Assembly: GCF_040892595.1 (NCBI RefSeq)
Contig: NZ_JBFRYB010000001.1
Span: 1 to 64,000 of the forward strand
Direction of reading: 5' to 3'
DNA: 64,000 nucleotides
DNA from: Zhongshania sp. R06B22
GTDB taxonomy: Bacteria; Pseudomonadota; Gammaproteobacteria; Pseudomonadales; Spongiibacteraceae
In this document: one piece after another, positions 38,478-48,284 of the stretch
Layout of the letters: each line of letters opens with the position of its first letter
Position numbering within the stretch: position 1 is the first letter of the stretch
Made by a program: the position numbers and the translations under genes
Notes under the pieces: model-generated
What the model was told of the DNA's origin: nothing
Databases searched by the model: none
The model's input: the letters and a program-made list of their open reading frames with translations, nothing else

Positions 38478-39421
38478 GAGAAATGAGCGGGGTCACTATA
38501 GCCTAGTAATATCGATATTTGATCTACGCTGATGTTTGTAGAACACAAATACTCCCGCGACAATTGAAAGCGTAAATCATCTAGTATTTTTTGATAACCA
38601 ATCCCGTTAGCCGTTAATTTTCGTCTTAATGTTCGACCAGACATATTTAATTTAGCGGCTAACTCATCAATAGTCGGAAAATACCCCGGCCGCAGGAGTA
38701 TCAACTCTCGCACCTCGTACTCAATATTATATTCTTCGCTTAATCGTGCTTTCAATCGCTCGCATCGATCGATGCACAAACTGGCAGTGTCACTGTCGCA
38801 TTGCAAGATTGGAGTTTTTAATAGATCAGCAGAAAAACTAAGGGCGTTCTCTGGTGCACTAAAGGTTACAGGGCACTGAAAATATTTCTCATACTCAGAC
38901 ATTGATGTTTGCGGCGCACTGCATAGGCTAGCCGAGTACAAACGAAAACTATCGCCCATCAAACCGCGCAGAATCATCAAGGTGGCAATCATCTCGCGCT
39001 CATTAAGCATGGCAGAGTCATCTGCGCAGTAATCATTTGAGCTCATAGACATCACAACGTTATCGCCGCGAAAGGACATACTGTGATCGTAAAACGCAAA
39101 ACTCAGCTCGACAAACTCATACGCGAGTTTTAAAGCGTCCATCACCGTCGCGGCACTCATTAGTGCATAGCCATATATACCAAACAAAGTTAAGGGATAG
39201 CATGCCCCCACCTTAAGTCCGACAGCGGGATCAGCACTCGCCTTGCGCAAATTTCTAAGAAACATCAACTCCTGGCTTAAGCTGACATGCTGCTCTGGTG
39301 TGTTGAGAATAGATAATGATAGGCCAGTACCGGTTAATGCCTGACCAACCGACACACCGTCTTCTCGCAATCGTGCCAAAGGGGAAAGAATAGTTTTTGC
39401 GGAGTGATATTTTGGTTTCAT
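38414..39421 (-). CDS. AraC-family transcriptional regulator
   Basis: Second regulator of the same architecture (335 residues): N-terminal ligand-binding-like domain and C-terminal AraC HTH pair (TIDELAAKLNMSGRTLRRKL and ISILLGYSDPAHFSHAFRRWAG). It converges with the first AraC gene; the two CDSs share 64 bp on opposite strands. It is divergent from the gene at 39589, its likely target. Confidence 0.88.
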   Translation of the reverse strand: MKPKYHSAKTILSPLARLREDGVSVGQALTGTGLSLSILNTPEQHVSLSQELMFLRNLRKASADPAVGLKVGACYPLTLFGIYGYALMSAATVMDALKLAYEFVELSFAFYDHSMSFRGDNVVMSMSSNDYCADDSAMLNEREMIATLMILRGLMGDSFRLYSASLCSAPQTSMSEYEKYFQCPVTFSAPENALSFSADLLKTPILQCDSDTASLCIDRCERLKARLSEEYNIEYEVRELILLRPGYFPTIDELAAKLNMSGRTLRRKLTANGIGYQKILDDLRFQLSREYLCSTNISVDQISILLGYSDPAHFSHAFRRWAGLAPSEFRGTFAV

Positions 39422-39537
39422 GGAAACTCATTTTTATTTAAAGCTAACATCGGTGTCCGATTTTCGCAAGTGAATGTCCGCATTTCGCATTCTTAGTTCC
39501 TAATGCTTTAGATACCTTGAGTCATCACTAATTAAAG

Positions 39538-39548
39538 GTGGTCACCAC
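39538..39548. promoter_or_regulatory. odd palindrome in the AraC / reductase divergent promoter region
   Basis: GTGGTCACCAC is an 11-bp palindrome around a central C, flanked by AT-rich DNA, 40 bp before the ATG at 39589. It is a candidate operator for the divergent AraC regulator or for another factor. No independent support. Confidence 0.3.
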
Positions 39549-39588
39549 TTAAAATAATTTTTATAAATTAAAGTATCGGAGTATTACT

Positions 39589-40704
39589 ATGTCTAACTCA
39601 CCGCGCATACTCATCTATGGTGCAAGCGGCTACACAGGAAAATTAGTCGCCGAGTGCTTGGCACGACGAAATATGCCCTTTTATTTTGCAGGCAGAAACA
39701 AGGCGAAACTAGAAGCGTCCTTAGCCATTGTTGAGGAGCGACTTGGCCGCAAAGCGCCAGCCACAATCGCGCAAGCGGCAAACACTCGCGAAGAACTGCT
39801 GCCCTTGCTCGGGAAAGTAGAAGTTGTCATCAATGTTGCTGGGCCATTTATGCAACTCGCGTGGCCAATAGTTGAGGCCTGCCTGGAAACCAATTGCCAC
39901 TACCTGGACACTACTGGCGAGCAGGACTTTGTTATTGCGGTCCGCGACCAATACGGCAAAGCCTTCGCAGAAAGAAACTTACTACTGAGTCCGGCCAATA
40001 GCTATATGTGGTGCGCTGGCGCACTGGCTGCCGAAGTCGTCCTTGAAACCGACGGCGTCGACAGCCTAGACCTAAGCTACCAAGTTAACGATGCCCTGCC
40101 TTCGCAAGCGTCAACAAAATCATTCTTGCGCATGGTTAATAATTCCCAGTATCTGCTCAAGAATAATGAAATGGTCGAATGGCAGGGCGATCGTCATTTC
40201 ACCATTAGCGTTCCCCATATGTCCCAACCCGCGCTTGCCCTACCTTGGAGTGGCGGCTGCGAACCGGTCTGGTATGAGCACGATGATCGAGTTATGAACT
40301 GCAAAGTACTTACTGCCTTCGGTGACGAGATCATTGAGAACGTCGTTGCACTGATCCACCGCTTCAACAAAGAGTCACTTGGCATGAATCAGGAGCAGAA
40401 AGAAATACTGACCAACCAGTTTGGCGATGAAATGACACCCGAGGAGCCACCAAAAGACAGCCCCGATATTCACCGGACCGTGATCACCTGTATTGGTCAG
40501 GGCCGCCAAGTCACTACAGTTTTGTCGCTGTCATTAAACGCCCCCTATACTTTTACCGGCGAAATCTGCACCGAGGCAGCAGAGCGATTATTAAATGGCG
40601 AACTTAAAGCAGTTGGCTTTCAGTCAGCCGCAGGCGCATTTGGTCATCGGGAGCTTATCGAGAAGTTCCACAAGTTGGGATACATGAATAATCCATGGCA
40701 ATAG
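39589..40704 (+). CDS. saccharopine dehydrogenase-like NADP oxidoreductase
   Basis: Cytosolic Rossmann-fold protein of 371 residues starting ILIYGASGYTGKLVAE, with VINVAGPFMQLAWP and HYLDTTGEQDFV. These motifs mark the saccharopine dehydrogenase/trans-acting enoyl reductase family. No role in lysine metabolism is implied by context. Placed beside the catabolic cluster and divergent from AraC-2, it probably reduces or oxidises an intermediate of that pathway. Confidence 0.8.
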   Translation: MSNSPRILIYGASGYTGKLVAECLARRNMPFYFAGRNKAKLEASLAIVEERLGRKAPATIAQAANTREELLPLLGKVEVVINVAGPFMQLAWPIVEACLETNCHYLDTTGEQDFVIAVRDQYGKAFAERNLLLSPANSYMWCAGALAAEVVLETDGVDSLDLSYQVNDALPSQASTKSFLRMVNNSQYLLKNNEMVEWQGDRHFTISVPHMSQPALALPWSGGCEPVWYEHDDRVMNCKVLTAFGDEIIENVVALIHRFNKESLGMNQEQKEILTNQFGDEMTPEEPPKDSPDIHRTVITCIGQGRQVTTVLSLSLNAPYTFTGEICTEAAERLLNGELKAVGFQSAAGAFGHRELIEKFHKLGYMNNPWQ

Positions 40705-40819
40705 GCTAAAGCCCCCCGCGCGTTGCAATACAGGGTTAGCTTAGCGGCTCAACCCTGTAGTTTGGACGTTCAAACCTGTCAGATTATCAATATCACACAA
40801 AGGCGGCGCGCCCAAAACA

Positions 40820-41203
40820 CTACTCGCTGGCCCGCCATACTATTGCAAAGAAGATCGCAAAAATGAGATCAGCCACCACCAAAATACCAAAGCCGATAGG
40901 CGCGTTAAACAGCGCTATATCTATCCAAGCGATAGTAAAAACCACCACCTTTCCTAAGCATCCCATCCATACAATATCTTTATGTAGCATAGGATTGGTC
41001 GAGATAACCCAATAGCCGATACCAAATACCAACACCAAACCACCAAACTGGTGGAGCCAGGGTAAAGCTTCGCTAGTTAGAGCGTCACCCATCATCAAGA
41101 TGTTAAACAGCAGCTCCGGTGCAAACAAAAGACCAAAGGCTGCCACAAAATTAAAAATTGCTGAAAACTGGAAAAATCTCTGCCACGCCTGACTATTTTT
41201 CAT
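40820..41203 (-). CDS. four-helix inner membrane protein, function unknown
   Basis: Protein of 127 residues with four strongly hydrophobic segments (about 10-30, 45-67, 76-94 and 100-122) and a short charged N-terminus. It lacks catalytic motifs I recognise, but small membrane proteins of this layout (LVFGIGYW, PMLHKDIVWMG) are widespread in marine gammaproteobacteria. Neighbours on both sides are unrelated. Confidence 0.65.
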   Translation of the reverse strand: MKNSQAWQRFFQFSAIFNFVAAFGLLFAPELLFNILMMGDALTSEALPWLHQFGGLVLVFGIGYWVISTNPMLHKDIVWMGCLGKVVVFTIAWIDIALFNAPIGFGILVVADLIFAIFFAIVWRASE

Positions 41204-41678
41204 AAAGATCCGACCTCGTCACTTTCTTGTTATTTTTACTAATTCGATCAATCAAAGCGCGTCCATTAGTAAGCTCCCATGCGCCAACACTAAAATTACT
41301 GCAGTAGTTCCTAATCCCACAGTATTCTCAACAGTCCGCTTTTTATGGCTTTATTATCGGTCTATAAACTACGCTGGGGCGCAGAAATGGAAAATAGGCG
41401 TGCGCGACGACTTTGCTGTTAATTGACGACAGATCTCAGCAATCAACGCGGTAACGTTGGGATGAACACACCAAGAAACGACCACGCTAGATGCCCAGTT
41501 ATCTCCGATAAGCAGCAACGGACCTAAGCCGACTCGAGTCTTTCATCCTGATTAGCCACCCGCTCTCGGAAAAGGACTATCGTTTTATCCAGCAACAAGG
41601 TGTCTACAACGCATCAATAAGGTGCGACGGTGCGCGGGACACCCAAATGGGTACAATTCCCCAAATCCCCGCCGGTCA
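41204..41678. other. 475-bp stretch with no convincing gene
   Basis: I see no credible CDS, RNA gene, repeat or terminator here. Only short open frames (25 codons or fewer from an ATG) are present. A frame around 41520-41640 stays open for about 50 codons without a start and with no recognisable motif. It holds the promoter region of the membrane protein gene to the left and leads into the YbiT promoter on the right. Confidence 0.5.
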
Positions 41679-41707
41679 TCGACCTGAGAGCGATAAACCC
41701 GTATAAT
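41679..41707 (+). promoter_or_regulatory. sigma-70 promoter of ybiT
   Basis: TCGACC (41679-41684), a 17-bp spacer and a perfect TATAAT (41702-41707), followed by a GC-rich discriminator (ACGCGCCCC). The predicted start near 41714 leaves a 57-nt leader before the TTG at 41771. Confidence 0.65.
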
Positions 41708-41770
41708 ACGCGCCCCGCAAGTAGTCCACATTTCGCTATTTCCATTTCATCACTCATTGGGTATACAACA

Positions 41771-43366
41771 TTGATCTCCGCCGCAAATATCACCATGCAG
41801 TTTGGTGCCAAGCCGCTTTTTGAAAACATCTCTGTCAAATTTGGGGGAGGTAATCGCTACGGCCTTATCGGCGCAAACGGCAGCGGCAAAACTACCTTCA
41901 TGAAGATTCTGGATGGCAGCCTAAGCCCCAGCGCTGGCAATGTGTCCACCGATCCCAATGTGCGGGTCGGCAAGTTGCACCAAGACCAGTTCGCCTTTGA
42001 AAAATACTCGGTGATCGACACCGTGATCATGGGCCACACCGAGCTGTGGGAATTAAAGGAGGAGCGCGAGCGCATTTATTCGCTGCCGGAGATGTCAGAA
42101 GAAGACGGCATGAAGGTTGCGGATCTGGAAACCCAGTTTATGGAATTGGACGGCTATAGCGCCGAGAGCCGTGCGGGCGAGATCTTACTGGGTGCGGGCA
42201 TTGAACTAGCACTGCACACTGGCCCAATGAGCGAAGTGGCGCCGGGTTGGAAACTAAGGGTATTGCTAGCTCAAGCCTTATTTTCTGACCCAGATCTTTT
42301 GCTGCTCGACGAGCCGACCAACAACTTGGATATCAACACCATTCGCTGGCTGGAAGGTGTGCTCAACGACCGCAAGAGCACCATGGTCATCATTTCTCAC
42401 GATCGTCACTTCTTAAACGAAGTGTGTACTCACATGGCCGACATCGACTACGGTGAGCTGCGTGTTTACCCCGGCAACTACGACGACTTTATGATGGCCG
42501 CCACCGCAGCTCGCGAACGCATGCAGTCACAGAATGCCAAGAAAAGTGCGCAAATTGCCGATCTACAAGCCTTCGTTAGTCGCTTTTCTGCCAACGCATC
42601 TAAAGCCAAACAGGCCACTTCGCGCGCCAAAAAGATTGATAAGATTCAGCTGGATGAAATTAAAGCCTCCAGTCGCCAGTCACCGTATATCCGCTTTAAA
42701 CAAGACAAAAAACTCCACCGCCAAGCGCTGATACTAGACAAGATCGGTCACGGTTTTGACGAAGTTCTGTTTAAAGACGGCAGCATGATTATCGACGCCG
42801 GCACTCGTTTGGCCGTATTAGGTGAAAACGGCGCCGGTAAAACCACATTTTTGCGCTGCTTAATGAATGACTTGAGCGCCAAAGAAGGCGTTGTTAAATG
42901 GTCAGAAAATGCCACCCTCGGCTACTGCCCTCAGGACAGCACCGATGATTTCGACAATAACCTCAATCTATTCGATTGGATGAGCCAGTGGCGCAAGCCC
43001 GAGCATGACGATCAAATAGTACGTGCCACCCTAGGCCGCCTGCTATTTTCATCTGACGACTTTAATAAACGCGCTACCGTATGCTCCGGTGGTGAAAAGA
43101 ACCGCTTGTTATTCGGCAAGCTAATGATGCAAGACACCAACGTCTTGATCATGGATGAGCCCACCAACCACTTGGATATGGAAGCCATCGAGGCCTTAAA
43201 CCTCGCATTAGAGCATTACGACGGCACCCTAATATTTGCCAGCCATGACCGCGAGTTTGTGTCGTCATTAGCCACCCGTATTGTCGAAATAAAAGATCAG
43301 GAACTGGTTGATTTCCAAGGCAACTACGATGAATTCCTGTCTCATCGAGAGGCGCTGAGTAGATAA
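41771..43366 (+). CDS. ybiT: ABC-F ATPase YbiT
   Basis: Ribosome-associated ABC-F protein with two ATP-binding cassettes and no membrane segment. From the TTG at 41771 it is 531 residues, matching E. coli YbiT (about 530) and starting with the conserved [19 protein letters not shown]. Walker A motifs are GANGSGKTT and GENGAGKTT, with [11 protein letters not shown] and [11 protein letters not shown] and a linker of the YbiT type. A frame starting at 41630 would add 47 non-conserved residues and begin upstream of the TATAAT, so it is rejected. Confidence 0.93.
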   Translation: MISAANITMQFGAKPLFENISVKFGGGNRYGLIGANGSGKTTFMKILDGSLSPSAGNVSTDPNVRVGKLHQDQFAFEKYSVIDTVIMGHTELWELKEERERIYSLPEMSEEDGMKVADLETQFMELDGYSAESRAGEILLGAGIELALHTGPMSEVAPGWKLRVLLAQALFSDPDLLLLDEPTNNLDINTIRWLEGVLNDRKSTMVIISHDRHFLNEVCTHMADIDYGELRVYPGNYDDFMMAATAARERMQSQNAKKSAQIADLQAFVSRFSANASKAKQATSRAKKIDKIQLDEIKASSRQSPYIRFKQDKKLHRQALILDKIGHGFDEVLFKDGSMIIDAGTRLAVLGENGAGKTTFLRCLMNDLSAKEGVVKWSENATLGYCPQDSTDDFDNNLNLFDWMSQWRKPEHDDQIVRATLGRLLFSSDDFNKRATVCSGGEKNRLLFGKLMMQDTNVLIMDEPTNHLDMEAIEALNLALEHYDGTLIFASHDREFVSSLATRIVEIKDQELVDFQGNYDEFLSHREALSR

Positions 43367-43384
43367 TCTACAGGACTTGGACTC

Positions 43385-43406
43385 GGCCGGTATATCTGTA
43401 CCGGCC
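43385..43406. other. hairpin downstream of ybiT
   Basis: Perfect 8-bp inverted repeat GGCCGGTA / TACCGGCC with a 6-base loop, 19 bp after the ybiT stop codon. There is no T tract, so it is a weak terminator or an mRNA 3'-end stabiliser. Confidence 0.45.
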
Positions 43407-43492
43407 ACACCCCGCACTACGGCAAGCCCCTATTGAGTAAAACCGACGTAACAGCGACAGTATAATGTCGTTCATCCACAATAGACTTAGTA

Positions 43493-44362
43493 ATGCCGGC
43501 ACCTTCAAGCACTTCTGCAACGACACCCAAGACGCAGCTACTAAAGCTAGTAACGGACTCCTTGCGCGCCGGCACCCTAGAACTACCGAGCCTCCCAGAT
43601 ATCGCAATTGACGTCCGCGTTGCCATAAGCCAAACCGACCTCGACATTGATGACCTTGTAAAACTGATCCAACAAGACCCTGGCCTAAGCACCTACCTAT
43701 TGAAGGTCTCCCACAGCGTTCACTACAGCCGCGGTAATCCAGTGCGAAACTTAGCCGCCGCCATCCGCCGGCTAGGGCTTAACGCCGCCCGAGATCTCAC
43801 CGCTAGCTACGCCCTAAAAACACTATTTTTAATTCAAGATCCGATGGTCAAACAGAGTATGCGGGACATTTGGCGGCGCAGTGTATACACCGCATCACTC
43901 GCCCATGTTATGGCCCGTCACTGCGGCTTTGATCCCGACCGCGCGCTGCTGGCGGGCTTAATTCAAGACATTGGTGCGTTGCCGCTACTAGCCAATTTAA
44001 AAGATTTCCCCAGCCTGTGTGCAGACAAAAACACCGTAACGGAATTACTTAATGACTTTACCGGCAAGATCAGCGGCCTAGTGCTACACAATTGGCGCTT
44101 TGACGAAGAACTCATACTCGTTGGCCTCAACCGCGAGAACTGGATGCGAGACAAGGGGCCCGAGGCAGATCTAACGGATCTCATCCTCGTCGCGCGCTAT
44201 CACACCTATTTAGACGAAAGCAGTCATAAGAAGCTACCACAGCTATCGCGACTACCCGCATTTAGTAAATTAGGCCTTGAAGAAATGGGACCAGAACAAG
44301 GTTTGGCATTTTTAATAGAAGCCAAACAAGAAATTAGTGAGCTGCGAAATACCCTGCTGTAA
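43493..44362 (+). CDS. HDOD domain protein
   Basis: Cytosolic signalling protein of 289 residues. The HDOD domain spans about 25-220, with LPSLPDIAIDVR, LIQQDPGLSTYLLKVSHS and IRRLGLNAARD typical of the family, and a degenerate HD region. No GGDEF or EAL domain is attached. HDOD proteins commonly link to signalling or stress regulation; no specific partner is visible here. A TATAAT lies at 43461. Confidence 0.85.
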   Translation: MPAPSSTSATTPKTQLLKLVTDSLRAGTLELPSLPDIAIDVRVAISQTDLDIDDLVKLIQQDPGLSTYLLKVSHSVHYSRGNPVRNLAAAIRRLGLNAARDLTASYALKTLFLIQDPMVKQSMRDIWRRSVYTASLAHVMARHCGFDPDRALLAGLIQDIGALPLLANLKDFPSLCADKNTVTELLNDFTGKISGLVLHNWRFDEELILVGLNRENWMRDKGPEADLTDLILVARYHTYLDESSHKKLPQLSRLPAFSKLGLEEMGPEQGLAFLIEAKQEISELRNTLL

Positions 44363-44454
44363 TTAACACTCCCGCCTACCCCGTATTTAGGGGGTTATGC
44401 AATGACTAGCGCCATTCTATGATTGCCAACCCCAGATTAAATACGAGCAGCCAC

Positions 44455-45450
44455 ATGAAAAAAATCATATTCTCAGCAGTGATTCTCACCCTAATCACCG
44501 CCTGCGCAGGCATCGGTGGTGGCGGCAGCGCGAAAGTCGTTGAGCCCACTGCAATTACCAACGCCAAAACATTCACCGGACAAAACACCGTGTTAATGGG
44601 TGAGTTCAGCGTGACCTTCGTCACCTTTGACAAAACCTCCGCCACGGCAAAAAGCTCAATGTTTAGCAGCGACACCGGCTACGCAAGCAGCGCTATTCGC
44701 GCCAAATTGGAAGGCGTATCCGACGAGGTTATGCAAAGCATCACGGACGCCGCTTACAAAGACTTTACAGCAGGACTGCGAGCCAACGGCTATACCATTG
44801 GCGATGAAAGCGCGCTAGCGGGTAATCCTACATGGCAAAAAATCAAATACGACGATAGCCCAAGAAAAACCACCTCGTCATTTAAAGTGATAACTGGCGG
44901 TAGTCGCGAAGACGCCACGTTTGCGCCAACGGGGAAAAAACTGATCAGCAAAAACATTGGCGGTATGCTGCCATATCAAGCCTATGACGCCGCAGGTCAA
45001 TTACAGGTGCCGATTATTAATGCCAACTACGTAGTGCACTTTGTCTACTTTGGCAGCGAAACAGAATACCGCTCAAATGCCTACTCTGACATCAAAGGCG
45101 CCGAATACTCTGCAGAAGTCAGTGTTGGCCAAGGCATTCAGGTTGTCCCAGGTTCTGGCATTAACTGGATGCGCGGTGTGACCAGCACCTTCAACGACCC
45201 CAACGGCCAATTACTCATACAAGCACCCGTTGTTATTCCCGGCGCATACGGCAAGAGCGAAGACTCAACCAGCGGGCTACAAAAAGCGGCTAATGTTTTC
45301 TCCTCCGCATTGGGCGCACTCAGCGGTGGCTCTTCTAGCGCCAAAGATATCAACATCACCGCCAATCCAAACGACTATAAAGCTAGAGCTAGCGCAGCGT
45401 TAACTGAGGCCAATAAACGTTTGTTAAGTGCACTAGCCGCAGCGCGTTAA
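44455..45450 (+). CDS. exported lipoprotein, function unknown
   Basis: Predicted lipoprotein of 331 residues: from the ATG at 44455 the signal peptide ends in LITAC, a valid lipobox, followed by a Gly-rich linker. The body has no recognisable catalytic motif, but repeated beta-rich segments (VVHFVYFGSETEYRS, SAEVSVGQGIQVVPG) suggest a beta-sandwich-like fold. The frame is open upstream to 44419, but a signal peptide starting at the later Met is much better. A strong bidirectional terminator follows. Confidence 0.75.
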   Translation: MKKIIFSAVILTLITACAGIGGGGSAKVVEPTAITNAKTFTGQNTVLMGEFSVTFVTFDKTSATAKSSMFSSDTGYASSAIRAKLEGVSDEVMQSITDAAYKDFTAGLRANGYTIGDESALAGNPTWQKIKYDDSPRKTTSSFKVITGGSREDATFAPTGKKLISKNIGGMLPYQAYDAAGQLQVPIINANYVVHFVYFGSETEYRSNAYSDIKGAEYSAEVSVGQGIQVVPGSGINWMRGVTSTFNDPNGQLLIQAPVVIPGAYGKSEDSTSGLQKAANVFSSALGALSGGSSSAKDINITANPNDYKARASAALTEANKRLLSALAAAR

Positions 45451-45480
45451 TCTCTAAGAATAACGCTTGTAGCAAAAACA

Positions 45481-45517
45481 AAAAAAGCCACTTAGTTGAT
45501 CGCTAAGTGGCTTTTTC
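45481..45517. terminator. bidirectional rho-independent terminator
   Basis: AGCCACTTAG (45486-45495) pairs with CTAAGTGGCT (45503-45512) around a 7-base loop, with A6 upstream and T5 downstream. It serves the lipoprotein gene on the plus strand and can also stop the triheme gene on the minus strand. Confidence 0.9.
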
Positions 45518-45609
45518 ACATTTCATCTTTTTATACCGCGGTACTATTTCAAATCATTCATTCACTGGCCAAAGTGCACTGTCACAATCCAGCCCCTTTT
45601 GCAGACACC

Positions 45610-48072
45610 TTAGAGTGTTTTCAAGTATTCAATAATGGCTTTGCGCTCGGCGTCATTTAACACATCGCTGAACGCATGCCCGCCATTACCTTGGCTAAAC
45701 ATAGCGGTATTATAAATTTTTCGGTTCTCGACTTCTTGATTGCTCAGTATTGGCGGGTTGGTGATATTCCATGCCATTAAAATATTGGAAAACAGTGCAT
45801 TTAGCGGTATCTGTAAAATAGTGTCGACCAAGGGATCAAGTGGTGTGCAATCTAAATACGGCAAGGTGTTGTCACCACCGCAATCTAAGGCTTCGTAATC
45901 CCAACCTACATTTTGCTGGTCGTAAGCACGGGCAAAATTATAATCAAAACCCATCACCACTTGACCCTGCTGGTCGGCCCTAGCGGAATTAGACACTCTG
46001 CGCCAAATTGCTGGGCGTGCCGATGAATTCAGCACCGCAGCAATATTTGGAACCGAGCCATTATGCAAATAAGGTGCAGTTGCCCAAACGCCGTAAAGTG
46101 GTGGCGCGACATAGCCTTTGGGGCGACCATTACGTAATGATTCCATATTCTGAACGCGGCAATCCTGAGCGGTGTTTGCGGTTTCGGGATAGCCCACAAA
46201 GGTTTCCGACAAACCTTGATTCGTACCCTCGTTAAAGGTGTCCAAACGAACGCGGTCAGTAGCAATAATATCGATGGGCGTTATATAACTAGCCATCCCC
46301 TCTAATGCTGGACTAGCCAAAAAGCTTATGTCATTTACATAGCGTGGCGAGTAAGCGCCGTGGCATCCCGCGCAGCTACCATTGCCCTGAGCCGGTTGCG
46401 GCACTGGATTATTGACGTTTGCAGCCCATAGGTTTTTAGTGTGAAACAACACGGCGCCCTGCTCGGCCAAGGGCTCATCAATTACTCCCGGATACTCGGG
46501 CGATTTCTGCGCCATAATCCAGTGGTCGCCGTACTGCACATTGTCACTCATCCATCGATCGACACGATCCATATCGAAAATACCGGGCGCCTCGCCGTCG
46601 ATCAGAGGGTTTTTATCAAGCAAGGGATAATAGAGTGCGAAATCCACCCGCACCGCGTCGCCAGAAAACATTGCATCAACAAACTTTACCGGCCGATGCC
46701 CCACATTCCACCACGCGGGCGTATCTCCGGTAGCCGTCGAACCATTATTAAGAATCTGCCCAAAGGTGATTGGATCTGGGTTTTCAAAACTCCCAAACAA
46801 TGCCAGCACATTGGCAAACTGCGCATTGTTGGTACCGCGAACTCGACCACCAAAACCAGCGCGATCAATGAGCAAGGTTCCCGCGCCACCCAAGGCGCCA
46901 AAATCGCGCGCAGAAGTGCTGGCATCCAGCAAGCCTCCACCTGCACCATAGTGGTATTCAATCCCATCAGCGGTTTCCACCGGCGTGCTGTGACAGCCTT
47001 GGCAGTTGGCCGCAATATAGCCGCTGTATGTACCGTCATTATTACGTGTTTGCGTTAAACCCTGGGGCAGAGTGCCAGAACCGCCGTTGCTTAAATTTGG
47101 ATCCTCGCCCTGCAAGGGGTAGGGGTTGCGAGGCGCGTCTGGGCCGCTCAAAACTGGACCGAAACCGTGGCGCTCCGCCACCAATTGGTCGAAATTATCT
47201 GGCCGACCTGGCAGCCCCCAAAGTAACCACATCATATTGTATTGATCAGCACTAATAGCCGCCAAACCATGAGGCTGCTGACCGGCAAAGGTAGTGGCTG
47301 CACCCTCCTGGCCATTGCCTTCCATAATCGGTGCGCCCTTGGCGTAGCTCGCGCGCAATTCGCCGCAGGTTTCAGGATGAGGCTTTTCACCCACTAGCTC
47401 GGGATCAATATGGCAATCTTTCCAAAAGGCATTAAAGGCTACCGCTTTACCATTACTTATGCCCGGCTGCACCATCGAACGCGGATCAGAGGGCAGCAAC
47501 GCACTGTCGGCGCGCGGATTGCCGTTGCCATCGGCACCACAGTAATCAAACCAAAGGTGACCACCGCGAGCGCTGCCCAGCAAGGGTTCTAAGTCGGGTG
47601 CTGGATCACTGCCACCGCCACTCAAGCTGCAGGTATTAGGACTCGCCCAACAAGCCAGCAAGGTTCGCATCGCATCGTAGGGCTGACTGCCCACCGGCCA
47701 TGGCTTACCGCCGCTGTGCGGTTCGCTGGGATCACTGGGTTCAATCAACAGCGGACTGGTTTCCACGCCGCCACCGAGGGTCCCCCAAGAGGCGCGCAGC
47801 AAACGGTAATCATCCGCGGCATTGCTAGACAGCATTAAACCGTCGCCCTCGGCGGTATCTGCCACGCCACCGGGAATATGGCAGGTCCGACAAAAGCCCG
47901 ACGAGGTTTGCAAACGGCTTTGAAAGAACTCTTCGGCTGAACCGCTATTACCCGCACTAGGTGTGCCACCGCTTCCGCCCTGCGGACTGCCGCTACTGTT
48001 TCCGCCGCCGCAAGCGGCAAGGGATAACAGCCCTGAGATAAGTAAACTATTTGCTAAACAAAAACGGCGCAT
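45610..48072 (-). CDS. triheme c-type cytochrome lipoprotein, RoxA/RoxB-like
   Basis: Predicted outer-face or periplasmic lipoprotein of 820 residues (lipobox LSLAAC followed by a Gly/Ser linker). It has three CxxCH motifs (CRTCH near residue 60, CQGCH around 360, CAGCH around 565). The C-terminal region PPLYGVWATAPYLHNGSVP is the signature of the di-heme RoxA/RoxB rubber-oxygenase/MauG-like group. The additional N-terminal heme (CRTCH) is unlike RoxA, which has two. Function could be oxidative cleavage of a polyisoprenoid or peroxide reduction; neither is proven. No terpenoid genes are adjacent. Confidence 0.75.
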   Translation of the reverse strand: MRRFCLANSLLISGLLSLAACGGGNSSGSPQGGSGGTPSAGNSGSAEEFFQSRLQTSSGFCRTCHIPGGVADTAEGDGLMLSSNAADDYRLLRASWGTLGGGVETSPLLIEPSDPSEPHSGGKPWPVGSQPYDAMRTLLACWASPNTCSLSGGGSDPAPDLEPLLGSARGGHLWFDYCGADGNGNPRADSALLPSDPRSMVQPGISNGKAVAFNAFWKDCHIDPELVGEKPHPETCGELRASYAKGAPIMEGNGQEGAATTFAGQQPHGLAAISADQYNMMWLLWGLPGRPDNFDQLVAERHGFGPVLSGPDAPRNPYPLQGEDPNLSNGGSGTLPQGLTQTRNNDGTYSGYIAANCQGCHSTPVETADGIEYHYGAGGGLLDASTSARDFGALGGAGTLLIDRAGFGGRVRGTNNAQFANVLALFGSFENPDPITFGQILNNGSTATGDTPAWWNVGHRPVKFVDAMFSGDAVRVDFALYYPLLDKNPLIDGEAPGIFDMDRVDRWMSDNVQYGDHWIMAQKSPEYPGVIDEPLAEQGAVLFHTKNLWAANVNNPVPQPAQGNGSCAGCHGAYSPRYVNDISFLASPALEGMASYITPIDIIATDRVRLDTFNEGTNQGLSETFVGYPETANTAQDCRVQNMESLRNGRPKGYVAPPLYGVWATAPYLHNGSVPNIAAVLNSSARPAIWRRVSNSARADQQGQVVMGFDYNFARAYDQQNVGWDYEALDCGGDNTLPYLDCTPLDPLVDTILQIPLNALFSNILMAWNITNPPILSNQEVENRKIYNTAMFSQGNGGHAFSDVLNDAERKAIIEYLKTL

Positions 48073-48284
48073 TCCGCACTCCTAAGGCCCCAATCACCGA
48101 CAAAGCGGTTAAGAATGGAGCGAACTGGCTTTATTTTATTATTCAGTATGAGCCATACAGCAATCGCCCATATTGCTAAGAGGTGCCATCCATCTTCCGG
48201 TCCAGCCAGGACAAATTATGGCAAGATGGAATAACTGTCGCGCTTTAGCACGCCCAGTCCACAGGACGATTCTACCTTTACTTG

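Noticed and set aside
41204..41678. Hidden gene in the gap before ybiT
   Set aside because: A frame is open for about 50 codons around 41520-41640, but it has no start and no recognisable motif.
41630..41770. Longer N-terminus of YbiT from 41630
   Set aside because: It begins before the TATAAT and the extra 47 residues do not resemble YbiT; the TTG at 41771 gives the right length.
46441..47058. 205-codon plus-strand ORF inside the triheme gene
   Set aside because: Antisense shadow of the minus-strand cytochrome gene, which has clear CxxCH motifs; the plus frame has no recognisable domain or start signal.
48186..48235. Second attC-like hairpin below the VOC gene
   Set aside because: CCATCTT/AAGATGG arms exist, but no GTTRRRY or RYYYAAC core borders them, so it cannot be called attC.
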